Below, one piece after another: positions 33,339-42,369 of a DNA stretch of 64,000 nucleotides; the first letter of the stretch is position 1, and each line of letters opens with the position of its first letter. Source of the DNA: Kocuria soli (GTDB lineage Bacteria > Actinomycetota > Actinomycetes > Actinomycetales > Micrococcaceae); contig NZ_RKMF01000001.1 of NCBI RefSeq assembly GCF_003797835.1, positions 282,157-346,156 of the forward strand. The letters are read 5' to 3'. The position numbers and the translations under genes were made by a program. Below the pieces are notes generated by a model. It was not told the origin of the DNA and did not search any database. It worked only from the letters and a program-made list of their open reading frames with translations.

Positions 33339-34337
33339 ATGCACCTCGGGCTCTACACAGCACCGCTTCACGACCGTTCCCTGCCGGAAGCCTTGGAGGT
33401 CGTGGCCGGTCTGGGGCTGAACGCGGTCGAATTGAACACCGGAGGGTTCCTGCCACCCGTGCACGTCCCGGTTGACGAGATCGACGCCGAGCCTGCCACA
33501 GCTCAGCGGTACCTGGAAACCTTCAAGGGCACCGGGGTGAGCCTGCAGGGCCTGAACTGCAACGGCAATCCCCTGCACCCCGATCCGAACTTCGGTGCGG
33601 TGCACGCGGAGGACCTGCGCCGCAGCATCCGCGTGGCGGGGGCCTTGGGCCAGACCCGCGTGGTGACCATGTCCGGTCTACCCGCGGGCGAGGACGGCGG
33701 GAGGATCGCCCCCTGGGTGGTCAACGCCTGGTCCTCCGGGCATCTGGACGTCATCGAACGTCAGTGGGAGGTCGCGGTGCCCTTCTGGCAGGAGATCGAC
33801 CAGCTGGCCGGGGAACACGGGGTCAAGGTGGCGCTGGAGCTGCACCCGCAGAACGTGGTCTTCAACCCGCCGTCGTTCCTGGAACTGATCGAACGCACGG
33901 GTGCCACCAACATCGGTGTGGAGCTGGATGCAAGCCACCTGTTCTGGCAGCAAATGGACCCGGTGCAGGTGGTTCGGCGCCTGGGCGCACACGTGGTGCA
34001 CGCCGCCGCCAAGGACGTGCGCATCAACCCGGAGGCGGCGTGGTGCGGTGTCCTGGACAACTCGTTCCGCCGCCTGTCACCGGAGGAAAACCGCGTCAAC
34101 CTGGGCGGTGACGAATACGTCAACGAATGGCCGAAGGACTCCGCCTGGGACTTCGTGGCCCTGGGCCGCGGACACGACGCCACCTACTGGGCCGAGTTCA
34201 TCACGGCTCTTCACGAGGTGGACCCGGACATGGCTCTGCACATCGAGCACGAGGACACGTCGCTGGGCCCGGTGGAGGGTGTGTCGGAGGCCGCGGGAGT
34301 TCTGTTGGAGGCGGCCAGGATCGCCGGAGTCCGCTGA
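33339..34337 (+). CDS. Sugar phosphate isomerase/epimerase (xylose isomerase-like TIM barrel)
   Basis: A 332-residue AP-endonuclease-2-fold protein (MHLGLYTAPLHDRSLPEALE, ALELHPQNVVFNP, VELDASHLFWQQMDP, AAAKDVRINPEAAW). Metal ligands are visible as the Glu in LELHP, the His in ASHLFWQ and the Glu in HIEHED. Often paired with Gfo/Idh dehydrogenases in cyclitol and sugar pathways. ATG at 33339 with GGAAGGAG, 14 bases after the dehydrogenase stop. Confidence 0.86.
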   Translation: MHLGLYTAPLHDRSLPEALEVVAGLGLNAVELNTGGFLPPVHVPVDEIDAEPATAQRYLETFKGTGVSLQGLNCNGNPLHPDPNFGAVHAEDLRRSIRVAGALGQTRVVTMSGLPAGEDGGRIAPWVVNAWSSGHLDVIERQWEVAVPFWQEIDQLAGEHGVKVALELHPQNVVFNPPSFLELIERTGATNIGVELDASHLFWQQMDPVQVVRRLGAHVVHAAAKDVRINPEAAWCGVLDNSFRRLSPEENRVNLGGDEYVNEWPKDSAWDFVALGRGHDATYWAEFITALHEVDPDMALHIEHEDTSLGPVEGVSEAAGVLLEAARIAGVR

Positions 34338-34350
34338 GATCCGGCAAGCA

Positions 34351-34400
34351 CGTGACCGGGCGTGTGGTCGGCCGTGTGGTCGCCGAACCGCCCGGTCACG
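34351..34400. terminator. Bidirectional terminator hairpin
   Basis: CGTGACCGGGCG and its exact complement CGCCCGGTCACG (12 bases each) flank a 26-base loop that itself contains a repeated TGTGGTCG. It lies between the converging isomerase and MFS genes. Confidence 0.7.
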
Positions 34401-34407
34401 GGCGTGC

Positions 34408-35652
34408 TCAGGTGAGCAGTTCGTCGTCGATGTAACCGCCGTTGGCCACCCTGGAACCGAAGTAGGCCAACGCGAACGAGGACGCGAGCAGCAACAGGAG
34501 CGGAACGGTCCAGCTGCCGGTCCACCCGTGGATCAGGCCGATCAGCAACGGCCCGGCGCCGGCCATGAGATACCCGGCGGGTTGGATGAAGCCAGAGACC
34601 CGCGCTGTGACGGCGGGATCGCGGGTTCGGGCCGTGATCAACGCCAAGGCGGTGGGGAAGGCCAACGACCCCAGGCCCAGTAGGAGTGCCCACAGGAGCG
34701 GAACGGTGGCGGGCGCCAGGAGCAGTCCCCCGTAGCCCAGGACCATGCACGCGCCCATGCCGATGATCCATCCGGCCAGATGTCGGGAGTTGGAGACCAT
34801 CCAGGACGTGGCGAAGCCACCGGGAACACCCAGGAAGGCAATCATTCCCACCAGGACCGACGCCGTGCCCAGGCTCAGCCCCGCGTCCCGATAGATCTGG
34901 GACATCCACCCGAACTGGATGTAGGCGTTCGTGGACTGCAGTCCGAAGAACAGTGCCAGGGCCACCGCCGTACGCGATCGCCACACGGGCCGACCGTGTG
35001 CGGCAACCTGCGCGGATTCCTGTGACGTGGCGGCACCGGGACCGGCCGCGGGGCGGGCCGATGCGACCCGGCCCAGTCGGCCTGCCGAACGAGCCATGAG
35101 CACGCCCCACACGACGGCGGCCATCAGGGAGAACAGTCCCCAAGTTGCCAGCGCGGGCTGCCATCCACCGGTGGCCGCCAAGAGCAGTCCGGCCACCAAC
35201 AGCGGAGCGGCACCGCCCACGGCCAATCCGGTGGAGTAGATCCCCGCCAGGAACGCCGGTTTGTCCCGCCCGAAGATCCGGATGACCGCGGGCACCAGGA
35301 CGTTGCCAACGGCCATGCCGATCAAGGCCAGGGCGCTGAGGAGCACGAACAGTCCGGCCGACCCGACGTACGGGCGCGCCAACAGGCAGGCTGCGGTCAA
35401 CAGGAGGCCGGTCCCGATGGTCGCACCCACGCCCAGGCGTCGGGACAGCGGGACGGCGGCCACACCTCCCAGGGCGAACATGAAGCCGGGAAGCGCTGTG
35501 ACCAGGCCCGCCGTGCCGCTGGAAAGACCGAGCCCGGTGCTGATCTCGGCGAGCACGGGGCCCACCGAGGTCGCACCGGGCCTCAGGGTCATGGCCGCGG
35601 CCAGGATCGCGACGGCAACAAGGGTCATCGCGGGGCCACGGGAAGATCTCAT
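34408..35652 (-). CDS. MFS transporter, CynX/NimT type
   Basis: A 414-residue protein with about 12 transmembrane segments. The N-terminal LRPGATSVGPVLAEISTGLG motif is typical of the CynX/NimT (cyanate permease-like) subgroup. It is the last gene of the leftward iol run and overlaps the upstream dehydrogenase gene by four bases (ATGA). Its substrate is unknown; a second cyclitol carrier or an exporter is possible. Confidence 0.85.
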   Translation of the reverse strand: MRSSRGPAMTLVAVAILAAAMTLRPGATSVGPVLAEISTGLGLSSGTAGLVTALPGFMFALGGVAAVPLSRRLGVGATIGTGLLLTAACLLARPYVGSAGLFVLLSALALIGMAVGNVLVPAVIRIFGRDKPAFLAGIYSTGLAVGGAAPLLVAGLLLAATGGWQPALATWGLFSLMAAVVWGVLMARSAGRLGRVASARPAAGPGAATSQESAQVAAHGRPVWRSRTAVALALFFGLQSTNAYIQFGWMSQIYRDAGLSLGTASVLVGMIAFLGVPGGFATSWMVSNSRHLAGWIIGMGACMVLGYGGLLLAPATVPLLWALLLGLGSLAFPTALALITARTRDPAVTARVSGFIQPAGYLMAGAGPLLIGLIHGWTGSWTVPLLLLLASSFALAYFGSRVANGGYIDDELLT

Positions 35653-36866
35653 TGAGCGATCGTAACCTCACGCCCCTGGTCGGTCGCGGACTGCGCGATG
35701 GCCGCGATGAGGCGCATGTTGTGCACCCCGTCGTCGAAGGTCGCGTTGCGCGGCCAGGACTCCGCTTCGGGCAGGCCCGCGACCTCCTCCAGGAAGGCGC
35801 GCGCCTGGAACACGAATCCGTCGTTCTGACCGAAGCCGATCCCGGGAGCGGCCATGGGGAACCCCTCCCCCACGTACGGGTGCCCGGGGCCCAGGATCAC
35901 GGTGCGGAATCCGTTGCGGTGCTCCGACTCCCCGTCCGGTTCGCGGACCATGAGCTGGATCTCGGCGGGGCGTTCCTGGTCCCAGACCGCGGCCCCGTGT
36001 TCGCAGGTGACCTCCAGCCGAAGACCGTTCGGGTGACCCGCCGAGACCCTGGATGCCTCGAAGATCCCGTCTGCTTCGCCGAACCGCGCGGTCCAGCCCG
36101 CCCAGTCGTCGTTGGTCACCGGCTCGGTCTCCTCGGAGACCTCCACCCGACCGTGGCCCACGGTGGAGCCCAGGGGCAGGGGCCGGTCCTTGACCACGGT
36201 CCGGAAGCGTGCCCCGGAGACCGCTTGCGTGGGACCGGCCAGGAACTCGGCGGCGTACAGGAGGTGACTCCCGACGTCGGCCAGCGCGCCGGAGCCAGGC
36301 TCCCCACGGAACCGCCAGGTCATGGGCACCGTGGGAGAGCACGCGTAATCGGCCAGGTAGCGGCCGTACAGGTGCACCACGGGTCCAAGAGTTCCGTCCT
36401 GGACCAGGTCCCGCAGCGTCGCCAGGCCCGGGGCCCGGCGGAAGGTGAAACCGATCCTGATGACCGAGTCCGCACTGCGGGCGACCTCGGCCATGGCCTG
36501 AGCGTCCTCGAGGGTGTCACTCAACGGTTTCTCGCACAGCACGTGCTTTCCGGCCGCGGCCAGTTCCTCCACGATCTGCCGGTGGAGGTGATTGGCGACG
36601 ACGACGGAGACCACGTCCACGTCCTCGGCGTCCTTCAGTGCACGCCAGTCGGTCTCCACGCGTTCGTAGCCGTAGCGTCCGGCGGTCTGTTGAGCCAGGG
36701 GCTCTGCGATGTCCGCGATCGCCACGAGCTTGACCGGGACGGAGAACGGCGACCGGGTGGTGGTGGCCGCGCGCCATGCCGCGGCGTGGGCCGCCCCGGC
36801 CATGCCGGCGCCGATCACGGCGATCCCCAAGGGACGGTCGGGTCCGTAACTGGTGGTGTCCATCAT
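35649..36866 (-). CDS. Gfo/Idh/MocA oxidoreductase
   Basis: A 405-residue dehydrogenase with Rossmann motif IAVIGAGMAGAAHAAAW, catalytic Lys in HVLCEKPLSD and GALADVGSHLLYAAEFL in the substrate domain. It is longer than typical IolG, with a C-terminal part like glucose-fructose oxidoreductase relatives. The start has two adjacent ATG codons (36866 and 36863) behind GGAAGGGAG. In C. glutamicum the inositol locus likewise has several dehydrogenases for different inositol isomers. Confidence 0.88.
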   Translation of the reverse strand: MMDTTSYGPDRPLGIAVIGAGMAGAAHAAAWRAATTTRSPFSVPVKLVAIADIAEPLAQQTAGRYGYERVETDWRALKDAEDVDVVSVVVANHLHRQIVEELAAAGKHVLCEKPLSDTLEDAQAMAEVARSADSVIRIGFTFRRAPGLATLRDLVQDGTLGPVVHLYGRYLADYACSPTVPMTWRFRGEPGSGALADVGSHLLYAAEFLAGPTQAVSGARFRTVVKDRPLPLGSTVGHGRVEVSEETEPVTNDDWAGWTARFGEADGIFEASRVSAGHPNGLRLEVTCEHGAAVWDQERPAEIQLMVREPDGESEHRNGFRTVILGPGHPYVGEGFPMAAPGIGFGQNDGFVFQARAFLEEVAGLPEAESWPRNATFDDGVHNMRLIAAIAQSATDQGREVTIAQ

Positions 36867-36888
36867 CCGTACTCCCTTCCTACAGGTG

Positions 36889-36933
36889 CCTGAGCTTGCT
36901 GCAGACACTTCGGCTTGCTGCAGCAACCTCAGG
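36889..36933. repeat. Intercistronic hairpin with a repeated CTTGCTGCAG
   Basis: CCTGAG (36889-36894) and CTCAGG (36928-36933) form the outer stem. Inside, CTTGCTGCAG occurs twice (36895 and 36914), the second within the palindrome TTGCTGCAGCAA. It ends next to the stop codon of the sugar transporter gene and may adjust the mRNA ratio between transporter and downstream genes. Confidence 0.55.
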
Positions 36934-38391
36934 TCAGTTGGTGGATTCCGCTTTCTTGCGGACCTGGAAGATCGCACCGGTGGTGACGTCCTCCTCGACC
37001 TTCTCCAGGGTCCGTCCGCGGGTCTCGGGGAGGAACTTGAACATGACCAGGACGGCGATGGCGTTGACCGCGGCGAAGCCGAAGAACGTACCGGTCAGGC
37101 TGAAGGCGTCCACGATGTTCAGGAAGAAGCGGGACAGCGCTGCGTTGGTGATCCACATGCAGAACACCGAGATGCCCATTCCCACGGCCCGCATGTGCAG
37201 CGGGAAGATCTCGCTGAGCAGCACCCAGGTGGCCACGTTCAGGAAGGTCTGCATGGAGCCGACGAACGCCACGATCAGGATCAGCAGGACGTACGGGCGA
37301 ATGGCCGCGCCTTCCGGAATCGCCAGGGAGGAGATACCGATCAGCAGGTGACAGACGGCGGTGAGCGTGTAGCCGGTGATCACCGTGGTGCGGCGGTTGA
37401 TCTTCTCCATCATCCACAGGGCGATGAAGGCGCCGACCACGCCGATGATGCCGGGCGCGATGTTGGCGATCAGCGCACCCTGGCGACCGAATCCGGCTTC
37501 GCCCAGGACGATCGTCCCGTAGTACATGATCGAGTTGATGCCGGTGAGCTGCTGGAACACCGCAAGCGCGATGCCGATGAGCAGGATGCGCAGCAGCCAC
37601 TTGTTCTTCAGGACGCTGGAGATTCCGGTCTCGTGTGCCTTCTGCTCCTGGTTGACCAGGGCCCGGACTTCAGCGAGTTCGGCTTCGGCACGGTCCTCCG
37701 AGCGGATGGTCTTCAGCACGGCCAGGGCCTCGTCGTAACGACCCTTGGACATGAGCCACCGGGGTGATTCCGGCATGCGCAGCATGCCGACGAACAGCGC
37801 GACGGCGGGGATCGCGGCCATGGCCAGCATGATGCGCCACACCCCGTCCACGTGTCCCAGGATGCTGCCCAGGATCGCGTTCATCACGAAGGCGGCAAGC
37901 TGACCGACCACGATCATGAGCTCGTTGCGCCCCGACAGGGAACCGCGGATCTCGTACGGGGCCAGTTCGGCCAGGAACACGGGGACCACGGTCGAGGCGC
38001 CGCCCACGGCCAGGCCGAGCAGGACACGTCCGACAAGCAGGACCCCCAGACCGGGAGCGATCACGCACAGCATGGCGCCCACGAAGAACAGGATCGAGAG
38101 CAGGATAATGGTCCGGCGTCGGCCCCAACCGTCCGAGAGCCGCCCGATGGTGGCCGCGCCGATCGCCGCGCCGACCAGCAGGGAGCTGGTCACCAGGCCT
38201 TCGTTGTCGATCGTCAGCCCGAGTTCCTCGGACATGGGCTCGAGCGCACCGTTGATCACGCCCGTGTCGTAACCGAACAGCAGGCCACCCAAGGTGGCCA
38301 CCAGGGCCACCAGACCGAGTCGCTTGCTGTGCGGTCCGTCGGTCAGGGGTGGCAACGGTACTTTGCTGGCTTTCTCCGCCGTGCCGCTCAT
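36934..38391 (-). CDS. iolT: Sugar/inositol MFS transporter, IolT-like
   Basis: A 485-residue major facilitator of the sugar porter family with about 12 helices. Signatures in order: GGLLFGYDTGVINGAL, RLSDGWGRRRTI, PESPRWLMSKGR, the mid-protein GINSIMYYG and PETRGRTLEKVEEDV near the C-terminus. Its place in the leftward inositol operon makes myo-inositol the likely substrate. ATG at 38391. Confidence 0.9.
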   Translation of the reverse strand: MSGTAEKASKVPLPPLTDGPHSKRLGLVALVATLGGLLFGYDTGVINGALEPMSEELGLTIDNEGLVTSSLLVGAAIGAATIGRLSDGWGRRRTIILLSILFFVGAMLCVIAPGLGVLLVGRVLLGLAVGGASTVVPVFLAELAPYEIRGSLSGRNELMIVVGQLAAFVMNAILGSILGHVDGVWRIMLAMAAIPAVALFVGMLRMPESPRWLMSKGRYDEALAVLKTIRSEDRAEAELAEVRALVNQEQKAHETGISSVLKNKWLLRILLIGIALAVFQQLTGINSIMYYGTIVLGEAGFGRQGALIANIAPGIIGVVGAFIALWMMEKINRRTTVITGYTLTAVCHLLIGISSLAIPEGAAIRPYVLLILIVAFVGSMQTFLNVATWVLLSEIFPLHMRAVGMGISVFCMWITNAALSRFFLNIVDAFSLTGTFFGFAAVNAIAVLVMFKFLPETRGRTLEKVEEDVTTGAIFQVRKKAESTN

Positions 38392-38551
38392 GGTGACTCC
38401 TTCGTCAAGGGATGCGGACTCCAGTTCCGCGGGGAGGGTGAATGGGGTGCACGGTGCCCCGACGGGCGTTCGTGCGGGTGGCGGGTCCGACGTCGTCGTC
38501 GGTGCGAATCCCGCGAAGTGCAGAAGCAATCCTGGTACACCCGGGAGGGTG

Positions 38552-39427
38552 TCAGGACCGCGCCTTCTGCACGCGCTGCGTCATCTGCTCGAGCTGGTAG
38601 CGCGAGACCTCATGAGCATTCTCGTTCTCCGCGAAGACGCTCGTGACCATCACGGACTCCTCGCGGTCGTAGAAGCCGTTCCGGTGGAGTTCACCGAAGA
38701 ACGCGTCCCAGTCGACGTCGCCGTCGCCGATCTTGAGGTGCTGGTGGACCCTCGCGGGGGTGCCGGGAGGGTTGGTGATGTAGCGCAGGCCGTTGGACCG
38801 GTGGTGGTCCATGGTGTCTGCGACGTGCACCACCCGCAGACGGTCACCCACCGCGTCCAGGATCTCCGGCATGGGGTCCTCCAGGTGGAACGTGTGAGGA
38901 GCCACGTACACGAACCCCAGGTTCGGGGAGTTCACGCCGCGGACCACCCGCCACCCCGCCAGTCCCTGTTCCACGAAGTCGTCCGGGTGGGGATCGATCG
39001 AGACGTTGATGCCCTCGGACTCGATGATGGGCACCAGCTCCTCCATGGAACGGTAGAAGGCCCGCTCGGACTCCTCGGCCAGTTCGGGGCGACCCGAGAA
39101 CTCGGTGTTCATCTGCTGAACGCCCAGGTCGACGGTGATCTGGATGGCCCGCTTCCAGTACCGGACGGCGGCCTCACGCGCGTCCGGGTCCGGTGAGGAC
39201 CAGCGCAGGACGGGCAGCACGGAGGCCACCCCCACGCCCGCGGACTCGCATTCCTTCCGGAACCGTGCCACCAGGTCGTCGTCGGCCTTGGGGTGGTTGA
39301 AGAAGGGAATGAAGTCGGCATGCGGGGTCAACTGCAGCCATTCGAAGCCGAGCTCCGCGGCCAGGCGCGGGAACTCGAGCAGGGAATGGGTGTGGTGGAA
39401 CGGGGTGGGATCCAAGGCGATCTTCAC
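38552..39427 (-). CDS. iolH: Sugar phosphate isomerase/epimerase, IolH-like
   Basis: A 291-residue xylose isomerase-like TIM-barrel protein (KIALDPTPFHHTHSLLEFPR, ISIDPHPDDFVEQGL-like SIDPHPDDFVEQ, RVVHVADTMDHHRS). Proteins of this type are called IolH in inositol clusters of Corynebacterium and Bacillus; the exact reaction is not settled. It lies between iolG and the transporter in the operon. Confidence 0.75.
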   Translation of the reverse strand: MKIALDPTPFHHTHSLLEFPRLAAELGFEWLQLTPHADFIPFFNHPKADDDLVARFRKECESAGVGVASVLPVLRWSSPDPDAREAAVRYWKRAIQITVDLGVQQMNTEFSGRPELAEESERAFYRSMEELVPIIESEGINVSIDPHPDDFVEQGLAGWRVVRGVNSPNLGFVYVAPHTFHLEDPMPEILDAVGDRLRVVHVADTMDHHRSNGLRYITNPPGTPARVHQHLKIGDGDVDWDAFFGELHRNGFYDREESVMVTSVFAENENAHEVSRYQLEQMTQRVQKARS

Positions 39428-39478
39428 GGCGGGTCCTCTCTGTCCTGGGCGTGTTGCTGGGCTGGCCTGAGGGGCCCG

Positions 39479-40501
39479 TCAGCGGTAGAGCGCGGGTCGT
39501 TCGGCCAACTGGACGGGTTCGATGGCACCGGATTCCTGGGAGGCCACACCGGCGGCGCAGCACGCCGCGGTCGCGTATCCGTCCCAGGCGCTCGGTCCGG
39601 CGGGTTCACCCGTGAGCACGGAGTCCACCCACTCCTGGACCTCGAGGTCGTAGGCGTCCTTGAATCGCGTCTCGAAGCTGGCGTCGATGGGCCGTCCCTT
39701 GGTCCGGTCCGCGGTGAGTTCCAGCGCTGCGGCACCGGACACGGAGGCCACACCGCGTTCGAACGAGGCCTGGGTGTCCACCTGGTAGCCGAGCTGGGCG
39801 CACACGAAGATCTCGACGTCGGCCAGGACACCGGAGGCGGTCTCGATCATGACCCGCTGCGGATCGTTCAATCCCTCCGGCGCCAGCGAGGTCGACTTCC
39901 CGCGTCGGACCTGCACGGACACGATCTCCTCACCGGTCAGGAAGCGCACGGCGTCGAATTCGTGGACCACGGAGTCGTGGATGATCATCTGGTTGGTGAA
40001 CCCCGGAGGGACGTCTGCGTTGCGGTGCTGGTGGTGCAGAAGCAACAGCTCTCCCTGGTCCCCGCCGGCAATCAGCTCGCGGAGGGCCCGGTAACCGGCG
40101 TCGTAGCGGCGCATGAATCCCACCTGGATCAAGCGGCGCCCCGCCGCAGCCTCTGCCTCCACCACGCGCAATGCTGACTCTGGGTCCGGCGTCAGCGGCT
40201 TTTCGCACAGGACGGGGATGCCGCGTTCGATCAGGGGCAGCAGGGCCTCTTCGTGCAGGAACCCGGGGGTGGCCAGGATGACCGCGTCCACACCGGCCGC
40301 CAATGCGTCCTCGATCGTGGTGTAGGCGGAGGCACCGTCGATGTGCGCCACTGCCGCCTGTGCACGGGCCTCGTCGACGTCGACGACGGCGGTGACCTCC
40401 GCGCGTCGAGTCACGGTGTGCAGACGTTCGATGTGATCGGCGCCCATGCGTCCGGCGCCGACGACGGCCACACGAAGCGAGGTGGTTGGGTTGGAAGTCA
40501 C
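39479..40501 (-). CDS. iolG: Inositol 2-dehydrogenase IolG
   Basis: A 340-residue Gfo/Idh/MocA enzyme that oxidises myo-inositol to scyllo-inosose, the first step. Rossmann motif VAVVGAGRMGADHIERL, catalytic Lys in PVLCEKPLTPD, and MIIHDSVVHEFDAVRFLTGE, close to the IolG active-site region. The GTG at 40501 (VTSNPTTS) is chosen because upstream frame has no homology. An IolR-like operator lies 115 bases upstream, so it may have its own promoter. Confidence 0.88.
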   Translation of the reverse strand: MTSNPTTSLRVAVVGAGRMGADHIERLHTVTRRAEVTAVVDVDEARAQAAVAHIDGASAYTTIEDALAAGVDAVILATPGFLHEEALLPLIERGIPVLCEKPLTPDPESALRVVEAEAAAGRRLIQVGFMRRYDAGYRALRELIAGGDQGELLLLHHQHRNADVPPGFTNQMIIHDSVVHEFDAVRFLTGEEIVSVQVRRGKSTSLAPEGLNDPQRVMIETASGVLADVEIFVCAQLGYQVDTQASFERGVASVSGAAALELTADRTKGRPIDASFETRFKDAYDLEVQEWVDSVLTGEPAGPSAWDGYATAACCAAGVASQESGAIEPVQLAERPALYR

Positions 40502-40615
40502 GTCACTGTCTCCAGTTCTCTTGGCGTTCCGTCGCGCTACTGTGCGTACACGGAAGCCGTGGTGGATCCGCCCGGATCCGTGTGATGGGTGCCACAGTAG
40601 GGACACCCATCACAC

Positions 40616-40629
40616 TTTGTCCAGACATT
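40616..40629. promoter_or_regulatory. Putative IolR operator at iolG
   Basis: TTTGTCCAGACATT lies between mmsA and iolG. It shares TTTGTC-NN-GACA with the operators at 30482 and 47462 and deviates by one position from the IolR consensus core. Confidence 0.55.
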
Positions 40630-40689
40630 CTGACTATGTTGCTGAGTGGGTTGCCCAAGCCGGGCGGCCTCAACTTGGTGGTTGCTCGC

Positions 40690-42195
40690 TCAGTCGTTGG
40701 TGGACGGGAAGTTCATGGAGGCGCCCGAGTGGTCGTTGGCCTCGGGCCAGCGCTGGGTCACCGCCTTGCCGCGGGTGTAGAAGCGCACTCCGTCGGGGCC
40801 GTACATGTGGTGCTCGCCGAACAACGAGTCCTTCCACCCGCCGAAGGAGTGCCAGGCCACGGGAACGGGAACCGGAACGTTGATGCCGATCATGCCGACG
40901 GTCACCTTGCGCTGGAACGTGCGGGCAGCGTTGCCGGATCCGGTGAAGATCGCGGTGCCGTTGCCGTAGGGGTTGGAGTTGATCAGTTCGATGGCTTCGT
41001 CCAGGGAGCCGACCCGGACCACGGCCAGGACCGGTCCGAAGATCTCCTCCGTGTAGGCGCTCATCTCCAGGCCGACCTGATCCAGGAGCGTGGGCCCCAC
41101 GAAATAGCCGTTCTCGTGCCCCTCGACCACCAGGTCGCGTCCGTCGACCACCACGGCCGCACCCGCCTGCTCCGCCTCACCCACGATGCGCTTGACCCGC
41201 TCCTGGGCCGCGGCGGTGATCACCGGGCCCATCTCCGAGTCCTCGTGCGTACCGTTGCCGACCTTGATGGCGTGGGCACGTTCCTTGACCTTTTCGACGA
41301 CGGCGTCCGCGGCGTCACCGACCGCCACGGCCACGGAGATCGCCATGCACCGCTCGCCGGCGGACCCGTAGGCCGCGGCGGAGAGGTGGTCGGCAGCAAG
41401 GTCCATGTCCGCGTCGGGCATGACGACGGCGTGGTTCTTGGCCCCGCCGAGCGCCTGGACGCGCTTGCCGTGGGCCACCCCGGTCTCGTAGACGTACTTG
41501 GCGATCGGGGTGGAGCCCACGAAGGAGACTCCGTCCACCAAGGAGTGGGTCAGCAGGCCGTCGACCATCTCCTTGTCACCGTGCAGGACCTGGAACACGC
41601 CGTCCGGCAGCCCTGCCTGCTTCCAGTAGTCGGCGATCAGCATCGATGCGGAGGGGTCACGCTCGGAAGGCTTGAGGATGAACGCGTTGCCGGTGGCGAT
41701 CGCCATGGGGCTCATCCACAGCGGGATCATGGCGGGGAAGTTGAACGGGGTGATCCCCGCGATCACGCCCAACGGCTGGCGGAAGGAGAACACGTCGAAC
41801 CCCGTGGAAACCTGGTCCGAGTACTCGCCCTTGAGCAGCTGCGGCATCCCGCAGGCGTATTCCACGACTTCCAGGCCACGGGCCACCTCTCCTGCGGCGT
41901 CCGAGACCACCTTGCCGTGTTCGGCCGTGATGGCCTCCGCGATCGTGTTCACGTTGGCAGCGATCAGCTCACGGAACTTGAACAGCACGGCCATGCGCTT
42001 GGCCATGGACATCTCGCCCCAGCTGTCGGCGGCGGCACGTGCCGCTGTTACGGCCGCTTCGAGTTCCTGGGCGGAACCCAGGTGCAGCGTCGCCGAGACC
42101 TCGCCCGTGGCCGGGTTGTAGACGTCCTGGGTGCGTTCTCCCGATCCACGGGTCAGCGAGCCGTTGATCCAGTGTTCGATGTGCTTCTCGGTCAT
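40690..42195 (-). CDS. mmsA: Methylmalonate-semialdehyde dehydrogenase (MmsA/IolA)
   Basis: A 501-residue CoA-acylating aldehyde dehydrogenase. In inositol catabolism it converts malonic semialdehyde to acetyl-CoA and CO2. Catalytic Cys is in GSAGERCMAISVAV; INGSLTRGSG, PFNFPAMIPLWM and VPVPVPVAWHSFGGWKDS are typical of MmsA/IolA. The ATG at 42195 gives the family start (MTEKHIEHWINGS). Valine degradation is the alternative role; the context favours inositol. Confidence 0.95.
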   Translation of the reverse strand: MTEKHIEHWINGSLTRGSGERTQDVYNPATGEVSATLHLGSAQELEAAVTAARAAADSWGEMSMAKRMAVLFKFRELIAANVNTIAEAITAEHGKVVSDAAGEVARGLEVVEYACGMPQLLKGEYSDQVSTGFDVFSFRQPLGVIAGITPFNFPAMIPLWMSPMAIATGNAFILKPSERDPSASMLIADYWKQAGLPDGVFQVLHGDKEMVDGLLTHSLVDGVSFVGSTPIAKYVYETGVAHGKRVQALGGAKNHAVVMPDADMDLAADHLSAAAYGSAGERCMAISVAVAVGDAADAVVEKVKERAHAIKVGNGTHEDSEMGPVITAAAQERVKRIVGEAEQAGAAVVVDGRDLVVEGHENGYFVGPTLLDQVGLEMSAYTEEIFGPVLAVVRVGSLDEAIELINSNPYGNGTAIFTGSGNAARTFQRKVTVGMIGINVPVPVPVAWHSFGGWKDSLFGEHHMYGPDGVRFYTRGKAVTQRWPEANDHSGASMNFPSTND

Positions 42196-42270
42196 GTCGT
42201 GATCCTTTCGGTGCGTACTCGGTGACTCCGGTTGCGGGTGGCTCCGTACCGGCGTCACGGTCCAAGTCGA

Positions 42271-42360
42271 TGGAGTTCTGGGTGGTGGGGTTCGGGCAGG
42301 TGGGGTTCTGGCAGGTGGAGTTCTGGGCAGTGCGGTCCCGGGTAGTGGGGTTCAGGCGGA
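42271..42360. repeat. Six imperfect 15-base tandem repeats
   Basis: Units of exactly 15 bases at 42271, 42286, 42301, 42316, 42331 and 42346, typified by TGGGGTTCTGGCAGG, with one to five differences between copies. They fill most of the 174-base gap between iolD and mmsA, ending 9 bases from the iolD stop. Confidence 0.9.
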
Positions 42361-42369
42361 TGCGGCGGG

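Noticed and set aside
34351..34400. Possible IolR operator or attachment site
   Set aside because: The long perfect stem between converging gene ends is better explained as a terminator; it lacks the TGTC-GACA pattern.
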